Below, in pieces: positions 34,960 to 44,749 of a stretch of DNA of 64,000 nucleotides. The position numbers and the translations under genes are program-made. This DNA comes from Novosphingobium endophyticum. GTDB lineage: Bacteria > Pseudomonadota > Alphaproteobacteria > Sphingomonadales > Sphingomonadaceae. Numbering within the stretch: the stretch's first letter is position 1; each line of letters opens with the position of its first letter. Below the pieces are notes generated by a model. That model made no database searches. It was not told the DNA's origin and worked only from the letters and a program-made list of their open reading frames with translations. Where the stretch lies: positions 1-64,000 of the forward strand of contig NZ_BMHK01000006.1 in assembly GCF_014640675.1 (NCBI RefSeq), given 5' to 3'.

Positions 34960-36495
34960 CTACCGAACCTTCCGGAACGTCTTCACCGCCTGGGCACGCC
35001 AGAACGGCGATAGTGACAACAGGGCAAGGCCGTAAACCATGACTCCAATCGCCACCCCCGCGAGAAGCGCGATCAAGGGACCTGTTCCGAGGGGAATACC
35101 CGCTTCCTGCGCGACGGCGGCCATGGCCGGCCGTATCGCGTAGAGAACGGCGCCCATGGCGATGGAGGCCGTGAACGGCTGCCAGATCGCGCTCCAGGTC
35201 TGCTGGAACCCGATGCCCGACACCCGCTTCAGGAAGAAGATCTGGACCGGCAGCATCACGTAGGCCCGGGCCACGAAGGCCGCAGCGACGGCCATTACAC
35301 CATAAGGCGCGGCGAGCAGCGTGAAGACCGCGGTCAGGCCCAGTTGCGCGAGGGCGATGAACAGCAGACCCCGGCTCGCGCCGAGGGCGCCGAGCGAAGG
35401 TGAGGCGAACTGGTTGAGCGTGAACGGAAGAGCCATGAAGGCAAAGATCTGGGCGAGATCTCCGGCATCCGCCCACTTCTCGCCGAACACGACAGGCACG
35501 GCGTCCGGAGCGAGTACCCCAAATCCCACGAGAGCGGGGAAGGATATGGCCGATGCCTTGGAGATCATCCACTGGTAGGCACGTGCCAGCTCTGCCCTGT
35601 CATCCTTCACGCGGGCCAGCGTCTGCGTGGCGACGGTGGTGAAAGGGCGGATGGCACCGCCCGAAATGATGTCCACGGTGCGCCAGGCGGTGCGATAGAT
35701 GCCGACGGCCACGACGCCGATCACATTGCCGATGACCAGCTCCTGCATCCGGCTCATGAAAATATAGACCAGCTGCATCGCCGTCAGGCTGCCGTTGATG
35801 CCCAGATTGCGCTTGAGGACCGCCCAGCGCCAGTTCCAGCCGGGCTTCCACCGATAAGCGTGGCGTGACAGGACGACGCTGATGATTTCGGTGAGGATTC
35901 GCTGGATCACCAGCGACCAGAGGCCGAAGCCCATGAGCGCCGCCGCCACAGCCGTCCCGCCGCCACCGATGCCGCTGACCACCGAACGCAGCGCCGTGGT
36001 CTTGTGCCCGAACTCGCGCAGGCGCAGGGCCATGTGCGTCTGGCCCAGCGCGGAAAGCGGCAGGACGACGCTCAGAACCTGTAGCGGGACCGCGATCTGC
36101 GGCGCGTCCATGAAGGCCGCGAAGGGGTGGGCGAAAACCAGGATGATGGCGCAGGCCGCCAGACTGAAGGCCATGTGACTGCGATAGACCGTGTCGACAA
36201 AGGCATCGCTCAGTTCCCTTTCCCGCGCGACAGTCTGGACGAGGCCGGCGGTGCTCATGGTGCGGAATACCTCGGCAAAAATCGCCATGAGCGCGAAGGC
36301 CCCGATATCGGCCCGCGTGAGCAGTCTTGCGAGCAGGACGAAGACGACGAAGGAGAACAACTGGTCGGAGGCGAACCTCACTATGGTCCAGCCGACCGAA
36401 TGCTTGCTTTGCCGCCGCAGCTGATGGTCGAACCGCGCGCCGCGGTGCGAGCCATGGGGCGATGTCGCGACGGAATCAGTGGCCACGCAGGACAC
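34960..36495 (-). CDS. Lipopolysaccharide/repeat-unit flippase (MOP superfamily, Wzx-like)
   Basis: 511-residue membrane protein with 12-14 predicted helices. The opening SVGWTIVRFASDQLFSFVVF and LLTRADIGAFALMAIF resemble MOP/PST transporters. It probably moves the lipid-linked repeat unit across the inner membrane. The start is a GTG, and its first 20 bases overlap the end of the GT25 gene on the same strand, so the two are translationally coupled. Confidence 0.85.
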   Translation of the reverse strand: MSCVATDSVATSPHGSHRGARFDHQLRRQSKHSVGWTIVRFASDQLFSFVVFVLLARLLTRADIGAFALMAIFAEVFRTMSTAGLVQTVARERELSDAFVDTVYRSHMAFSLAACAIILVFAHPFAAFMDAPQIAVPLQVLSVVLPLSALGQTHMALRLREFGHKTTALRSVVSGIGGGGTAVAAALMGFGLWSLVIQRILTEIISVVLSRHAYRWKPGWNWRWAVLKRNLGINGSLTAMQLVYIFMSRMQELVIGNVIGVVAVGIYRTAWRTVDIISGGAIRPFTTVATQTLARVKDDRAELARAYQWMISKASAISFPALVGFGVLAPDAVPVVFGEKWADAGDLAQIFAFMALPFTLNQFASPSLGALGASRGLLFIALAQLGLTAVFTLLAAPYGVMAVAAAFVARAYVMLPVQIFFLKRVSGIGFQQTWSAIWQPFTASIAMGAVLYAIRPAMAAVAQEAGIPLGTGPLIALLAGVAIGVMVYGLALLSLSPFWRAQAVKTFRKVR

Positions 36496-37225
36496 TCAGC
36501 TTCTTGAAGCGGATGCGCTGCCGGTCGATCCACCGGGCCAGCCGCTGACGCGGAGCCAGATACGCCCGGGCCCGCGCTGTCGCGAAACGCTCCGAGCCGA
36601 TCCCGGAGGGCACGAATTCCTCGATCACCGGGGCAGGAAAGAGCGCGAGATTGCGCACACCGTGCTCCCATGAGCGATCCATCTGATCATCGATCGGCCG
36701 CCTGATCGTCGCGCAAGCCTCCAGGAACGCGCGCGCGCCTTTCAGTGTGATCGCATAGGCCTGGGTGCCGTAGGGATGGCCCACCAGCTCCACGATCGAG
36801 CGGGAATGCTGCAGAAAATTACGCGAAACCACCCGGCTGAACGTCGGCACCTTCGAATAGAGCCGCAGATAAGGTACGTTGAGCGCTTCGAGGTTGGTCG
36901 CCGCCAGCCCGGCCAGAAAGGCCCAATCCACAATCACGTCGTCCTCCAGGACGATGCATTGAGCGATGCCCTGCCGGTCCATCTCCTGCCAGACCGAGAA
37001 ATGGCTGGCATAGCAACCAAGTTCGCCCTGGGTCAGTGGCCGCCCCTTGTTCCGCTCCACGGCCTCGGTGTCATAAGTCAATCCCTCACCCGGCCGGGTG
37101 CAGGCATCGAAAAAGCGCCAGGGAAGCGCGGCATCGCGCGCGCGCGCGGCGAATGCGGCGCGGCGTTTTTCCGCACTCGTCATCGATATGACGACGACCG
37201 GACAGGGAAATGCGCTTTGAGTCAT
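36476..37225 (-). CDS. Glycosyltransferase family 25 protein
   Basis: 249 residues of the GT25 (LPS biosynthesis LgtB/LpsA-like) family. Typical elements: VVVISMTSAEKRRAAF near the start, LTQGELGCYASHFSVW around residue 65, the metal-binding EDDVIVD around 95, and GTQAYAITLKGARAFLEA. Likely transfers galactose-like sugars. Divergent from the GT2 gene at 37540; overlaps the flippase gene at its 3' end. Confidence 0.88.
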   Translation of the reverse strand: MTQSAFPCPVVVISMTSAEKRRAAFAARARDAALPWRFFDACTRPGEGLTYDTEAVERNKGRPLTQGELGCYASHFSVWQEMDRQGIAQCIVLEDDVIVDWAFLAGLAATNLEALNVPYLRLYSKVPTFSRVVSRNFLQHSRSIVELVGHPYGTQAYAITLKGARAFLEACATIRRPIDDQMDRSWEHGVRNLALFPAPVIEEFVPSGIGSERFATARARAYLAPRQRLARWIDRQRIRFKKLSVLRGH

Positions 37226-37539
37226 GGTAAATCAGCGGTTTCTTTCGCCAGCCACGCGTGATCGTACACCGGCTGCTGTTCACCGGCGAGGCGAAACAAA
37301 TCGAATTTTCTGCTGCAACGCAACCTGGGCGGCTCCGCCAGCCGGTCACGGAGCGTCGTAGCGAGCCATAATAACGATCAATTCGTGGCGGGGCGATGGC
37401 GTGGGCACATTTCGGCCAGCTTTCAGACCGGCTCGTCTTCGCAATTGCGGCGAATGCTTGACCGTCTGAAGGGACTGCGCGAGCGTCGCGAACAGTTCAG
37501 ATCTTCAGATCCGATGTCCCGAACGTCGCAGGTGCATAG
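37226..37539. other. Divergent intergenic region of the polysaccharide cluster
   Basis: 314 bp between divergent GT25 and GT2 genes, so it should hold two promoters. The 37340-37385 region is relatively AT-rich (CCATAATAACGATCAATTCG). No ORF or strong repeat was seen. Confidence 0.5.
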
Positions 37540-38415
37540 ATGTCCAGGCCATTGATCAGCGTGATAATACCGGTGTGGAACGGTCGTGAGGTGATCGGCC
37601 GGTGCCTTGCCGCGCTTCAGGAGCAGTCGCTCCCCCCGGAGACGTTCGAAGTGATCGTGGTCGACAACGGATCGAGCGACGGCACGGTGGACCTGGCGCG
37701 CTCGTTCGCGGGTGTGGCCGTGCACGTCGAATCCCGCCCCGGTTCCTACGCCGCCCGCAACCTGGGACTAGGGCTTGCGCGCGGAACCTATGTCGCATTT
37801 ACGGATGCCGATTGCCGGCCGGCCCCCTGCTGGCTCGAACGCGCGCTCGATGCGGCAGAGCGTCATCCCGACGCGGGCGTCCTGGCCGGCAAGATCAGCC
37901 TGTTCGAGGAAGGCCGCGAAACAAACCCGCTGTGCGCCGACTACGAACGGCTGTTCAGCTTCCCCCAGTCGTTTGCCGCGCGGGGCAATTGCGCCACGGC
38001 CAACTGGACGAGCCGCCGCGAAGTGTTCGACGCGGTCGGCGGTTTCAACGAACGGCTGAAATCCGGCGGCGACCGTGAAATGGCGCTGCGCATTCGCGAT
38101 GCGGGACATCCCCTCGTCTACGTTCCGGACAAGATCGTCTGGCATCCGGTGCGTGCCACACGCGACGACCTCGTGCGCAAGCGCCAGCGCCTGAGCGGCG
38201 GGCGGTGGGACAGGACGGAGCCTTCCGCACGTCTTGCCAGGGTACTGGGCATGACGATTTACGACACGGCCAGACGCCTGCGCCGCGTATGGGCGACGGC
38301 CGACATGCCGATTGGCCGCAAGGTTGCGCTTTCACGCCTGACGATGGACCTTTCCGTCGTCGCCACCCGCGAGTTCTGGAAGCTTTCCCAGGGTCATCGA
38401 TCCGCGAGACAATGA
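37540..38415 (+). CDS. Glycosyltransferase family 2, first copy
   Basis: 291 residues, GT-A fold. SVIIPVWNGREVIGRCLAAL at the start, the nucleotide-sugar pocket VIVVDNGSSDGT, and the DxD-like TDADCRP around residue 90. The middle has GNCATANWTSRREVFDAVGGF and ends with GGDREMALRIRDAGHPLVY. Likely adds a sugar to the lipid-linked repeat unit. A second, more distant GT2 gene follows at 38431, 15 bp on. Confidence 0.9.
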   Translation: MSRPLISVIIPVWNGREVIGRCLAALQEQSLPPETFEVIVVDNGSSDGTVDLARSFAGVAVHVESRPGSYAARNLGLGLARGTYVAFTDADCRPAPCWLERALDAAERHPDAGVLAGKISLFEEGRETNPLCADYERLFSFPQSFAARGNCATANWTSRREVFDAVGGFNERLKSGGDREMALRIRDAGHPLVYVPDKIVWHPVRATRDDLVRKRQRLSGGRWDRTEPSARLARVLGMTIYDTARRLRRVWATADMPIGRKVALSRLTMDLSVVATREFWKLSQGHRSARQ

Positions 38416-38430
38416 TTTGAGCGAGGTTTC

Positions 38431-39396
38431 ATGACATCACCCGGGTTCTCTGTCGTCATGCCGCTCCACAATAAGGCGGGCCACGTCGCGACCGCCATCG
38501 AAAGCGTGCTTGCGCAAAGCGTTCCGCCATTGGAGATCATCGTCATCGACGATTGCTCGACCGACGGCAGCCGGGCGATCGCCGCGGACTTTGCCGGCGA
38601 ACGACTGCGGCTGCTCGATCGCGACACCCCAGGTCCCGGCGGATATGCGGCGCGCAATCTGGGCATTCGCGAAGCCAGGGGCGACTGGATCGCGTTTCTC
38701 GATGCCGACGATCTCTGGCATCAGGACCATCTTGCCGTGCTGGCCTATGGCCTCTCGAAGGCGCCCGAGGCCGGCGCAGCGGCAACGCGCTTTGAACATG
38801 TCTTCGACACACACCGTCAGCCCCAGCGCATCGCCCCCCGGCTGGAGACGGGCGCCGTGCTCGATTTCACCCAATTCCTGGAAAGCTGGCTGACCGTTCG
38901 CGAGTGCCCGATGTGGACCGGCGCCATTGCACTTCGCCGGGATCTGCTGATCGACGCCGGCCTGTTTCCCGAGGAACGTGCCCGGCGCGGCGGAGACAAG
39001 GATCTGTGGCTGCGGGCCATGCGGCATTCGAAACTGGCTTACGAACCCGTCATCACGGCGGAGTTCAGCCGCGATTCCGCGAACAAGGTCAGCAAGTCGA
39101 CCAACACGCTCTCCACGCCCTGCCTGATCGCGACGGCGCGCGCGATGATGGCCGAGGCCAGTCCAGGGGAACAGCGGCTGCTGCGGCGGCTGATCAATCA
39201 GGAAATAGCGCATTACACCCGCTATGCCCTGAAGCTCGACAACAAGATCCGTATTCCGCTGCGCGACGTCGCCCTGCCGGAGGGGTTCAGCACGCTGGCC
39301 ATGCTGGCGATGACGCGATGGACACCCGCGTCCTGGCGAAAGTCCGCCTACCAGGTCGCGAAATATCTACACATGCGGCACGCAGGGGCAAGGTGA
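38431..39396 (+). CDS. Glycosyltransferase family 2, second copy
   Basis: 321 residues. FSVVMPLHNKAGHVATAIES start, IIVIDDCSTDGSRA, and the metal-binding FLDADDLWHQDHL around residue 88. Later GGDKDLWLRAM carries the catalytic aspartate pattern. GAGG lies before the ATG. Part of the plus-strand unit that ends with the outer-membrane barrel gene. Confidence 0.9.
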   Translation: MTSPGFSVVMPLHNKAGHVATAIESVLAQSVPPLEIIVIDDCSTDGSRAIAADFAGERLRLLDRDTPGPGGYAARNLGIREARGDWIAFLDADDLWHQDHLAVLAYGLSKAPEAGAAATRFEHVFDTHRQPQRIAPRLETGAVLDFTQFLESWLTVRECPMWTGAIALRRDLLIDAGLFPEERARRGGDKDLWLRAMRHSKLAYEPVITAEFSRDSANKVSKSTNTLSTPCLIATARAMMAEASPGEQRLLRRLINQEIAHYTRYALKLDNKIRIPLRDVALPEGFSTLAMLAMTRWTPASWRKSAYQVAKYLHMRHAGAR

Positions 39397-39400
39397 GGGA

Positions 39401-40744
39401 ATGAAAATCAGAACTGTATTCACGGGCGCGCAGATCGTCCGCGCAATCGCCTGTCCCTGCATTCCGGTTGTTGCGTTCGGGGCGCTCTCGGCTCCCGCCC
39501 TGGCACAGCGGTACGATCCGTTCGACCAGCTGGGTAGCCTGAGGGCCAGCGACAATCCGCTCGACGATGAACGACCGGACAGCGTTACCGGTCGACCGCG
39601 CCCCGAATACGCGGCGGTTCCCATCCAGGCCGGATCGCTTCAGATCATGCCGCAGGTTCTGGTCGGTCTCGAAGCCGACAGCAACGTCTACGCCGTCGAC
39701 GATGGCCGCACCAGCGACGCGATCCTGACATTCCGGCCACGGATTTCGGTCTCGCGCCCTTCCCCGGTATTCAGCTGGTCGGTAGCCGGCGAGTACGCGG
39801 GAGCGCGCTATTTCGACCTCACGGAGGAGAACAGGGACGACTACGCGTTCCGGGGAGGCGTCCAGTACCAGATCGGAAGCAACACGGTCTTCATTGCCAG
39901 GGCGCTGCAGGCCCGCAATTCCGAGCAACGAAGCTCCCCTGACTCGGTTGCCGGCATCGTGCGGCCCAACCGCTTCCATGTCACGGAAGCCTACGGCGAC
40001 CTGAGCCACACGTTCAATCGCGTGAGCATCCGCGGCACCGTCGATTTCGAGCGCGTGAACTACATCGACAACTTCAACGGCGCGGGTGAAATCATCGATC
40101 AGGATTTCAGGGACCGCTCGACCGTCACGGGCAATCTGATCCTGGAATATACGGTCAGCCCCAGCTTCGCGCTCTTCGCCGCCGGTTCTGCCAACAAGCG
40201 CGACTATCGGACGCGGACAGACCTCGTCCCGGCCCGCGATTCGAAGGGGTACGAACTGGCGCTCGGTTCCAGTTTCGAGATCAGCCGCCTGATGCACGGC
40301 ACTATACGCGTGGGCTACATGCGCCAGAACTACGAGGATCCGCTGTTCAACGACAGACGCAGTTTGCTGGTCCGGGGCGAAGTGGCATACTATCTGACCC
40401 CGCTGGTAACTCTCACAGCGAAAGTCGACCGGCGTACCGCGGAGACCGGCGTGCGCGAGGCCGCCGGCTATGTCCGCACCAACGCCTCGCTACGGGCGGA
40501 CTACGAGCTGAAGCGCAACCTGCTCCTGCATCTTGAAGCGGGCAACGAACATCGCAGTTTCGTGAGCCTCGACAGAAAGGACAACCGTTTCTCCGCCTCT
40601 TTCGGCTCCACATGGCTCCTGAGCCCGCGCTGGTCGGTAAGGACCGACTTCAGCCACCGGCGGCAGAACAGCTCGGGCACCCTGCCGGGGCGGGAATTCC
40701 ACGATAATCAGGTTTCAATCGGCGTCGTCTTCAAGGGGCTTTAA
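39401..40744 (+). CDS. Outer-membrane beta-barrel protein (polysaccharide export-associated type)
   Basis: 447 residues. Signal peptide to APALAQ, then a barrel of alternating strands such as IMPQVLVGLEADSNVYAVDD and FRPRISVSRPSPVFSWSVAG, ending in IGVVFKGL, close to the outer-membrane C-terminal aromatic signature. This suits the PF10082-like (VpsM/BBP2_2) group found in exopolysaccharide loci. It starts 4 bp after the GT2 gene. Its TAA stop shares TTAA with the convergent acetyltransferase gene's stop. It may provide an outer-membrane channel, since the Wza-like protein here is short. Confidence 0.8.
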   Translation: MKIRTVFTGAQIVRAIACPCIPVVAFGALSAPALAQRYDPFDQLGSLRASDNPLDDERPDSVTGRPRPEYAAVPIQAGSLQIMPQVLVGLEADSNVYAVDDGRTSDAILTFRPRISVSRPSPVFSWSVAGEYAGARYFDLTEENRDDYAFRGGVQYQIGSNTVFIARALQARNSEQRSSPDSVAGIVRPNRFHVTEAYGDLSHTFNRVSIRGTVDFERVNYIDNFNGAGEIIDQDFRDRSTVTGNLILEYTVSPSFALFAAGSANKRDYRTRTDLVPARDSKGYELALGSSFEISRLMHGTIRVGYMRQNYEDPLFNDRRSLLVRGEVAYYLTPLVTLTAKVDRRTAETGVREAAGYVRTNASLRADYELKRNLLLHLEAGNEHRSFVSLDRKDNRFSASFGSTWLLSPRWSVRTDFSHRRQNSSGTLPGREFHDNQVSIGVVFKGL

Positions 40745-41427
40745 CCGCTCGCCGGGCCGGCTGCGGCCCGGCAGCGCTGCAACAGCTCATCCGGCACAAG
40801 CCGGTTCAAGTACCCGTCCGAACCGGATTCGGAGATCAGCCGCGCGGGGATACCGCCCACTACGCCTTTTTCCGGAACGTCTTTCGTCACCACGGCATTG
40901 GCGCCGACGGCACAGTCATCACCGATGTAGACGCGGCCGATGATCTTTGCGCCAGCCGCGACGAAGACGCGGTTTCCCAGTACCGGAGAGCCGGCGTTTG
41001 CCCCCCGGTTCGCCTGTCCGAGCATCGTGCCATGGGTCAGATTGGCATTGGCACCGATAACCGCGTCGCCATTGATGTAGATGCCGCCAAAACGGTTGAT
41101 GAAAAGGCCGGGACCGATGACGGTATACTCGGGGATGGCAATTCCATACTTGTAGCGGCAACGCAGCAGCAGCCACTTGGCGATCAGGTATAGCCCGAAG
41201 GCCTTGAAGCGCCAGGTCCGCAGATAGCCGCAGCCGCGCATGATAACCGTGTACTTGTACCCCGGCGTGAAGAGGAAATGCCGCCAGAACGCCCGCGCAT
41301 CGATACGTCCGGCATAGCGGTAGAGATCCGCCTGAAGCAGAAGGCGCAACTGGCGGAACGTGCGCGCGCAACCGCGGCTATGCGGTTTCCCGAGGGCATC
41401 GGGCGTAATCGGAGCCATCTTGTTCAA
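40741..41427 (-). CDS. Hexapeptide-repeat acyltransferase (serine acetyltransferase-like)
   Basis: 228 residues. C-terminal left-handed beta-helix with IGPGLFINRFGGIYINGDAV and AGSPVLGNRVFVAAGAKIIG, then NAVVTKDVPEKGVVGGIPAR; the catalytic histidine is in ANLTHGTMLG. The N-terminal ~90 residues differ from CysE. Probably O-acetylates a polysaccharide sugar or a sugar nucleotide. The TTG at 41427 has GGAGAG 8 nt upstream and overlaps the previous stop by 4 bp; an ATG at 41418 is the alternative. Confidence 0.82.
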   Translation of the reverse strand: MNKMAPITPDALGKPHSRGCARTFRQLRLLLQADLYRYAGRIDARAFWRHFLFTPGYKYTVIMRGCGYLRTWRFKAFGLYLIAKWLLLRCRYKYGIAIPEYTVIGPGLFINRFGGIYINGDAVIGANANLTHGTMLGQANRGANAGSPVLGNRVFVAAGAKIIGRVYIGDDCAVGANAVVTKDVPEKGVVGGIPARLISESGSDGYLNRLVPDELLQRCRAAAGPASG

Positions 41428-41984
41428 AAGAAGCGCTCTCCGATGCGGATCGTGTCACCCGGAGCCACCGGAATACCCGCCGTCAGCTTGTAGAGGCGCT
41501 CGTCCGCCTCCCCGGCGGACTTGATGTAGACGCGCTTCTTGTTGGCCCGGTAGCTGAAGCCGCCGGCCTTGGCCACGGCATCGCGGACGGTCAACCCCAG
41601 CGAAAAGGGATACTCGCCGGGTTTGCCGACTTCTCCCAGGATGTAGATCGGGCGGTACGCGCCCACTTCCACCGTGACGCTAGGGTCGTTGACATACCCG
41701 TTGGCAAGACCCGCCATCAGCGCGGCCTGTATGTCGGATGGCCTGACGCCGGCAGCCTGGACATTTCCAAGCAGGGGAAACGCGATCGTTCCCTCTGACG
41801 AAATGACGAACTCGCCGGTCAAGGTCGGTTGGCCGTAGGTCGTGATCTTCACCATGTCGCCCGGCGCCAGCTTGAGTTCGATCTCTCTGCTCTCGAGCGG
41901 CTTGTCAGCCGCCGCCGGCGAAACCGCGCTGACGAACGTCAGCGCCAGGAAGACGATGAAACGCTTGATCCATAGCCCGGTCAT
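41424..41984 (-). CDS. Polysaccharide biosynthesis/export protein (short Wza-like)
   Basis: 186 residues. Signal peptide to SAVSPAAA, no lipobox cysteine. A Poly_export domain (LKLAPGDMVKITTYGQPTLTGEFVI) is followed by an SLBB domain (IYILGEVGKPGEYPFSLGLT). Full-length Wza has about 380 residues, extra SLBB copies and a C-terminal amphipathic helix; those parts are missing, so it may form only the periplasmic part of an export channel. AGAGGTG precedes the ATG. Confidence 0.88.
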   Translation of the reverse strand: MTGLWIKRFIVFLALTFVSAVSPAAADKPLESREIELKLAPGDMVKITTYGQPTLTGEFVISSEGTIAFPLLGNVQAAGVRPSDIQAALMAGLANGYVNDPSVTVEVGAYRPIYILGEVGKPGEYPFSLGLTVRDAVAKAGGFSYRANKKRVYIKSAGEADERLYKLTAGIPVAPGDTIRIGERFF

Positions 41985-42024
41985 TACACACCTCTCTTCC
42001 TAGGATTGCCGCCCGCCCCGTCCG

Positions 42025-43230
42025 TCACGAGACCTGACCCGATGTTGCGATCCCGCTTCCATGCGCGGAGAACGGCGGTCGCCGCGAGGCGGTGACAATC
42101 TTTTCGATGGTTTCCCAATAGCGGCCCGTCGTCGGCACGATATCAAACTTGCGGGTGATCGCCGATGCCGCCGCGCCCCTGAGCGCGCGCATCGCCGGAT
42201 CATGGACAAGGCGCAGCGCCTCTGCGAAAGCGTGCGGATCGTTGGTCGGCACGACGGCCCCGGCCGCGCAGGGGACAAGCCCCTGCACCGCCTCGCGCGC
42301 GCGGTCGAGCAGTATCTCGGACGGGCCGGAGGCACAATTCGTAGCGACGACCGGCAGCCCGCACGCCATCGCCTCCACCAGCCCGTTCGGAAAGCCTTCC
42401 GCGTTCGAGGGGAGCGCGAAGAGCGTCGCGCGCTTGAGTATCGCAAAGGGATTATCCACGAACCCGGGAAGGCGGACGCGCCCTTGCAGTCCGAACCGGG
42501 CGATCTGCGCTTCCAGCCTGCGCCGTTCCGGCCCCTCGCCCAGAATGACCAGCGAACCGGGCAATCCGGACTGGGCGAAGGCCTCGATCAGCATCGCGAA
42601 GTTCTTGTTGGGGACGAGCCTGCCGGTCGCGGCAACGAATTCCCCCTCGACGGGCGGGACCATCGGTTTGGCGCCAAGGGTCTCGATCAGGGCGTGATCC
42701 ACGGGATTGGGTATGATCGATATCCGGTTGCTTCGCACGGCGAAATTCCGCACCAGATCCTGCGCCACGCCGTCCGAAACCGCGATAACGTGATCCGCTC
42801 GCGGATAGCTGAGGCGAAGCAGCAGCTTGCTTGCCAGCGCGCGCATGCGTCCCCCGAAATGGGCCGAACTGTTGACCCGTTCGCTGATGATGCAGGTGGT
42901 CTGTGTTCCCCAGGTCGCGGCGATATTGCTGACATTGGCCCGTGTCAGGAAGCTGAGCGTGACTTCGGGACGCAATTCGGCAAGCAGGCGGCGAAGCGCC
43001 AGGACGCCGGGAAGAAGCCTGTGGCGGCTGTCGAACTCGATGACGTCCACCCAGTCCGGCACCGGATAGGCACCGCGTTCCCGGTCGAGCAGGACAAGCG
43101 AAATGTCATACCGGTCACGCCACGGGCCGGAAGCCCGCAGCAGGGTCGTCATGATCCGTTCCGCTCCGCCCCCGGCAAGCGAATTGATGATGAAGACCGC
43201 TCGTTTCCTTCGGTGCGAACCCGGCATCAT
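42025..43230 (-). CDS. Glycosyltransferase family 4, first
   Basis: 401 residues, GT-B fold. N-terminal RAVFIINSLAGGGAERIMTT (the GGGAE loop), C-terminal donor domain with GRLVPNKNFAMLIEAFAQS and ALPSNAEGFPNGLVEAMACG, the EX7E motif. It begins 2 bp from the stop of the upstream GT gene; there are two consecutive ATGs (43230 and 43227) and no strong ribosome site, suggesting coupling. Confidence 0.9.
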   Translation of the reverse strand: MMPGSHRRKRAVFIINSLAGGGAERIMTTLLRASGPWRDRYDISLVLLDRERGAYPVPDWVDVIEFDSRHRLLPGVLALRRLLAELRPEVTLSFLTRANVSNIAATWGTQTTCIISERVNSSAHFGGRMRALASKLLLRLSYPRADHVIAVSDGVAQDLVRNFAVRSNRISIIPNPVDHALIETLGAKPMVPPVEGEFVAATGRLVPNKNFAMLIEAFAQSGLPGSLVILGEGPERRRLEAQIARFGLQGRVRLPGFVDNPFAILKRATLFALPSNAEGFPNGLVEAMACGLPVVATNCASGPSEILLDRAREAVQGLVPCAAGAVVPTNDPHAFAEALRLVHDPAMRALRGAAASAITRKFDIVPTTGRYWETIEKIVTASRRPPFSAHGSGIATSGQVS

Positions 43231-43231
43231 T

Positions 43232-44386
43232 TTATTTGAGCGAACGTGAAGTCGAGCGGCCAAGGTGCCTCGCGGTGTCGGGCGACGATGCCAGGGAATG
43301 ATAGAGCGTTGCGGTGCTGCGGGCTGACGTTTCCCAGTCAAAGCGCCGCTTCACCAGATGCGCGTCGGCTGTGCGCGCCTGATGCCCCTCTGCCAGTAGG
43401 CAGGCCAGGCGATCGGTATCGCCAACCGGAAAATAGCAGTCCTCGCTCAGCCCGACGTCGCGGTTGGCGGCAATGTCGCTGAGCAGCATGGGCGCCGCGC
43501 AGGAGGCAGCCTCCAGCGCGGCGATGGGCAGTCCTTCATGGTAAGAGGGCATCACGAATACCGAGCAGTTCTCGTAAAGGCATTTCAGGACCGGGCGCGG
43601 CTGGAAGCTGAGAAACAGGACCCGGTCGCTGGCATGGGACCGCAGTTCGCGAACATAATCGGAATCGTGATCGGCATCGCCGGCGATGGCCAGCACGGAG
43701 CCATCCGCCGGAGCGCTTGCCCGAAAGGCGCGAATGAGGTCATGCAGCCCCTTTTCAGGCACAAGCCGCGCGACCGCCAGCACGTAGCCCTTCGGCCTCA
43801 GCCCCAGTTGCGCAAGCGTTTCGGCGGCGTCCACGCCGCTCGATGGCAGTTGCGGCGCCCCGTTCGGAATGTAGGTGACCTTGTGTGCCTGAGACGGGAA
43901 TATCTGCTTCAGATGCGCGGCAAGCGAAGGCGAGATCGCAATCACGCGATGCGCCCAGATCAGTCCCGACCTCTCGCCTATGCGGAGAATGAGCTTTGCC
44001 ATCAGCCCCCATTTGGCACGTTCATAGTCGGCCCCGTGGTGGGTTACGACCACCTTCAGGCCAAGCACTCGCGCCAGGGGTGTCAGCAACGCCGGCCCGA
44101 TGCCATGGATGTGCAGAACGTCGGTGCCGCGTATCCAGGCGTAAAGCGTGGCGATGAAAGTCGCGACGATGGCCTCGAGCGATTGCGAACGCGGAGACGG
44201 CAGGGAGATGAGGGAAATGCCGCGATAGCTGCGATCACCGCTTTCGACATAGGGCGCGCGGCAGAGCACGGAAATCTGGAGGTTCGGGTTGTCCCGCTTG
44301 ATGCGGGGCAGGATTTCCTCGCAATGACTCTCGACCCCGCCCATCACCCGAGGAATGCCTCGAAGACCGGTGACAAATATCTTCAT
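43232..44386 (-). CDS. Glycosyltransferase family 4, second
   Basis: 384 residues, GT-B fold. KIFVTGLRGIPRVMGGVESH at the start, VVVTHHGADYERAKWG in the N-domain, LAVARLVPEKGLHDLIRAF and FVMPSYHEGLPIAALEAASC in the C-domain (EX7E). It resembles the mannosyl/rhamnosyl transferases of exopolysaccharide clusters. Likely first gene of the minus-strand unit that continues to the acetyltransferase. Confidence 0.9.
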   Translation of the reverse strand: MKIFVTGLRGIPRVMGGVESHCEEILPRIKRDNPNLQISVLCRAPYVESGDRSYRGISLISLPSPRSQSLEAIVATFIATLYAWIRGTDVLHIHGIGPALLTPLARVLGLKVVVTHHGADYERAKWGLMAKLILRIGERSGLIWAHRVIAISPSLAAHLKQIFPSQAHKVTYIPNGAPQLPSSGVDAAETLAQLGLRPKGYVLAVARLVPEKGLHDLIRAFRASAPADGSVLAIAGDADHDSDYVRELRSHASDRVLFLSFQPRPVLKCLYENCSVFVMPSYHEGLPIAALEAASCAAPMLLSDIAANRDVGLSEDCYFPVGDTDRLACLLAEGHQARTADAHLVKRRFDWETSARSTATLYHSLASSPDTARHLGRSTSRSLK

Positions 44387-44749
44387 GCTCGGCCGATACC
44401 TCTAACATTACGATGCCACTGCTCAACCTTGAGCGGATCAATAAGATGACAGGCGTTACGGCACACCACAGCGATTGAAAGATTCCGGTTATCACCGGAG
44501 ATTCTTCCATGCTCAGACCAATAGTGCCTCAATATCGAATGGCCCGATACTGAGCTGACGTCACGTGTTGGCAGGATGATAGCGCGGTGCAGACGGGACT
44601 TGAACGCCGATTGTGCGCCGCAACATTCCCCTCGTCGGGTTTTCGGCTCAACATATCGTATGCCGTGTCTTGCTCCCCGGTTCCGGGCCCTTCGCGGATC
44701 ATCCCTTGGTGGTATCGGGTATCCGCCCGAAGGGGCAATCCGCGTTCCC
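44387..44749. other. Intergenic region between the GT4 and beta-helix genes
   Basis: 363 bp, on the minus strand between the beta-helix stop (44750) and the second GT4 start. It should hold the GT4-unit promoter. Region 44400-44560 is AT-richer than the genome. No gene, RNA or strong repeat was recognised. Confidence 0.5.
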
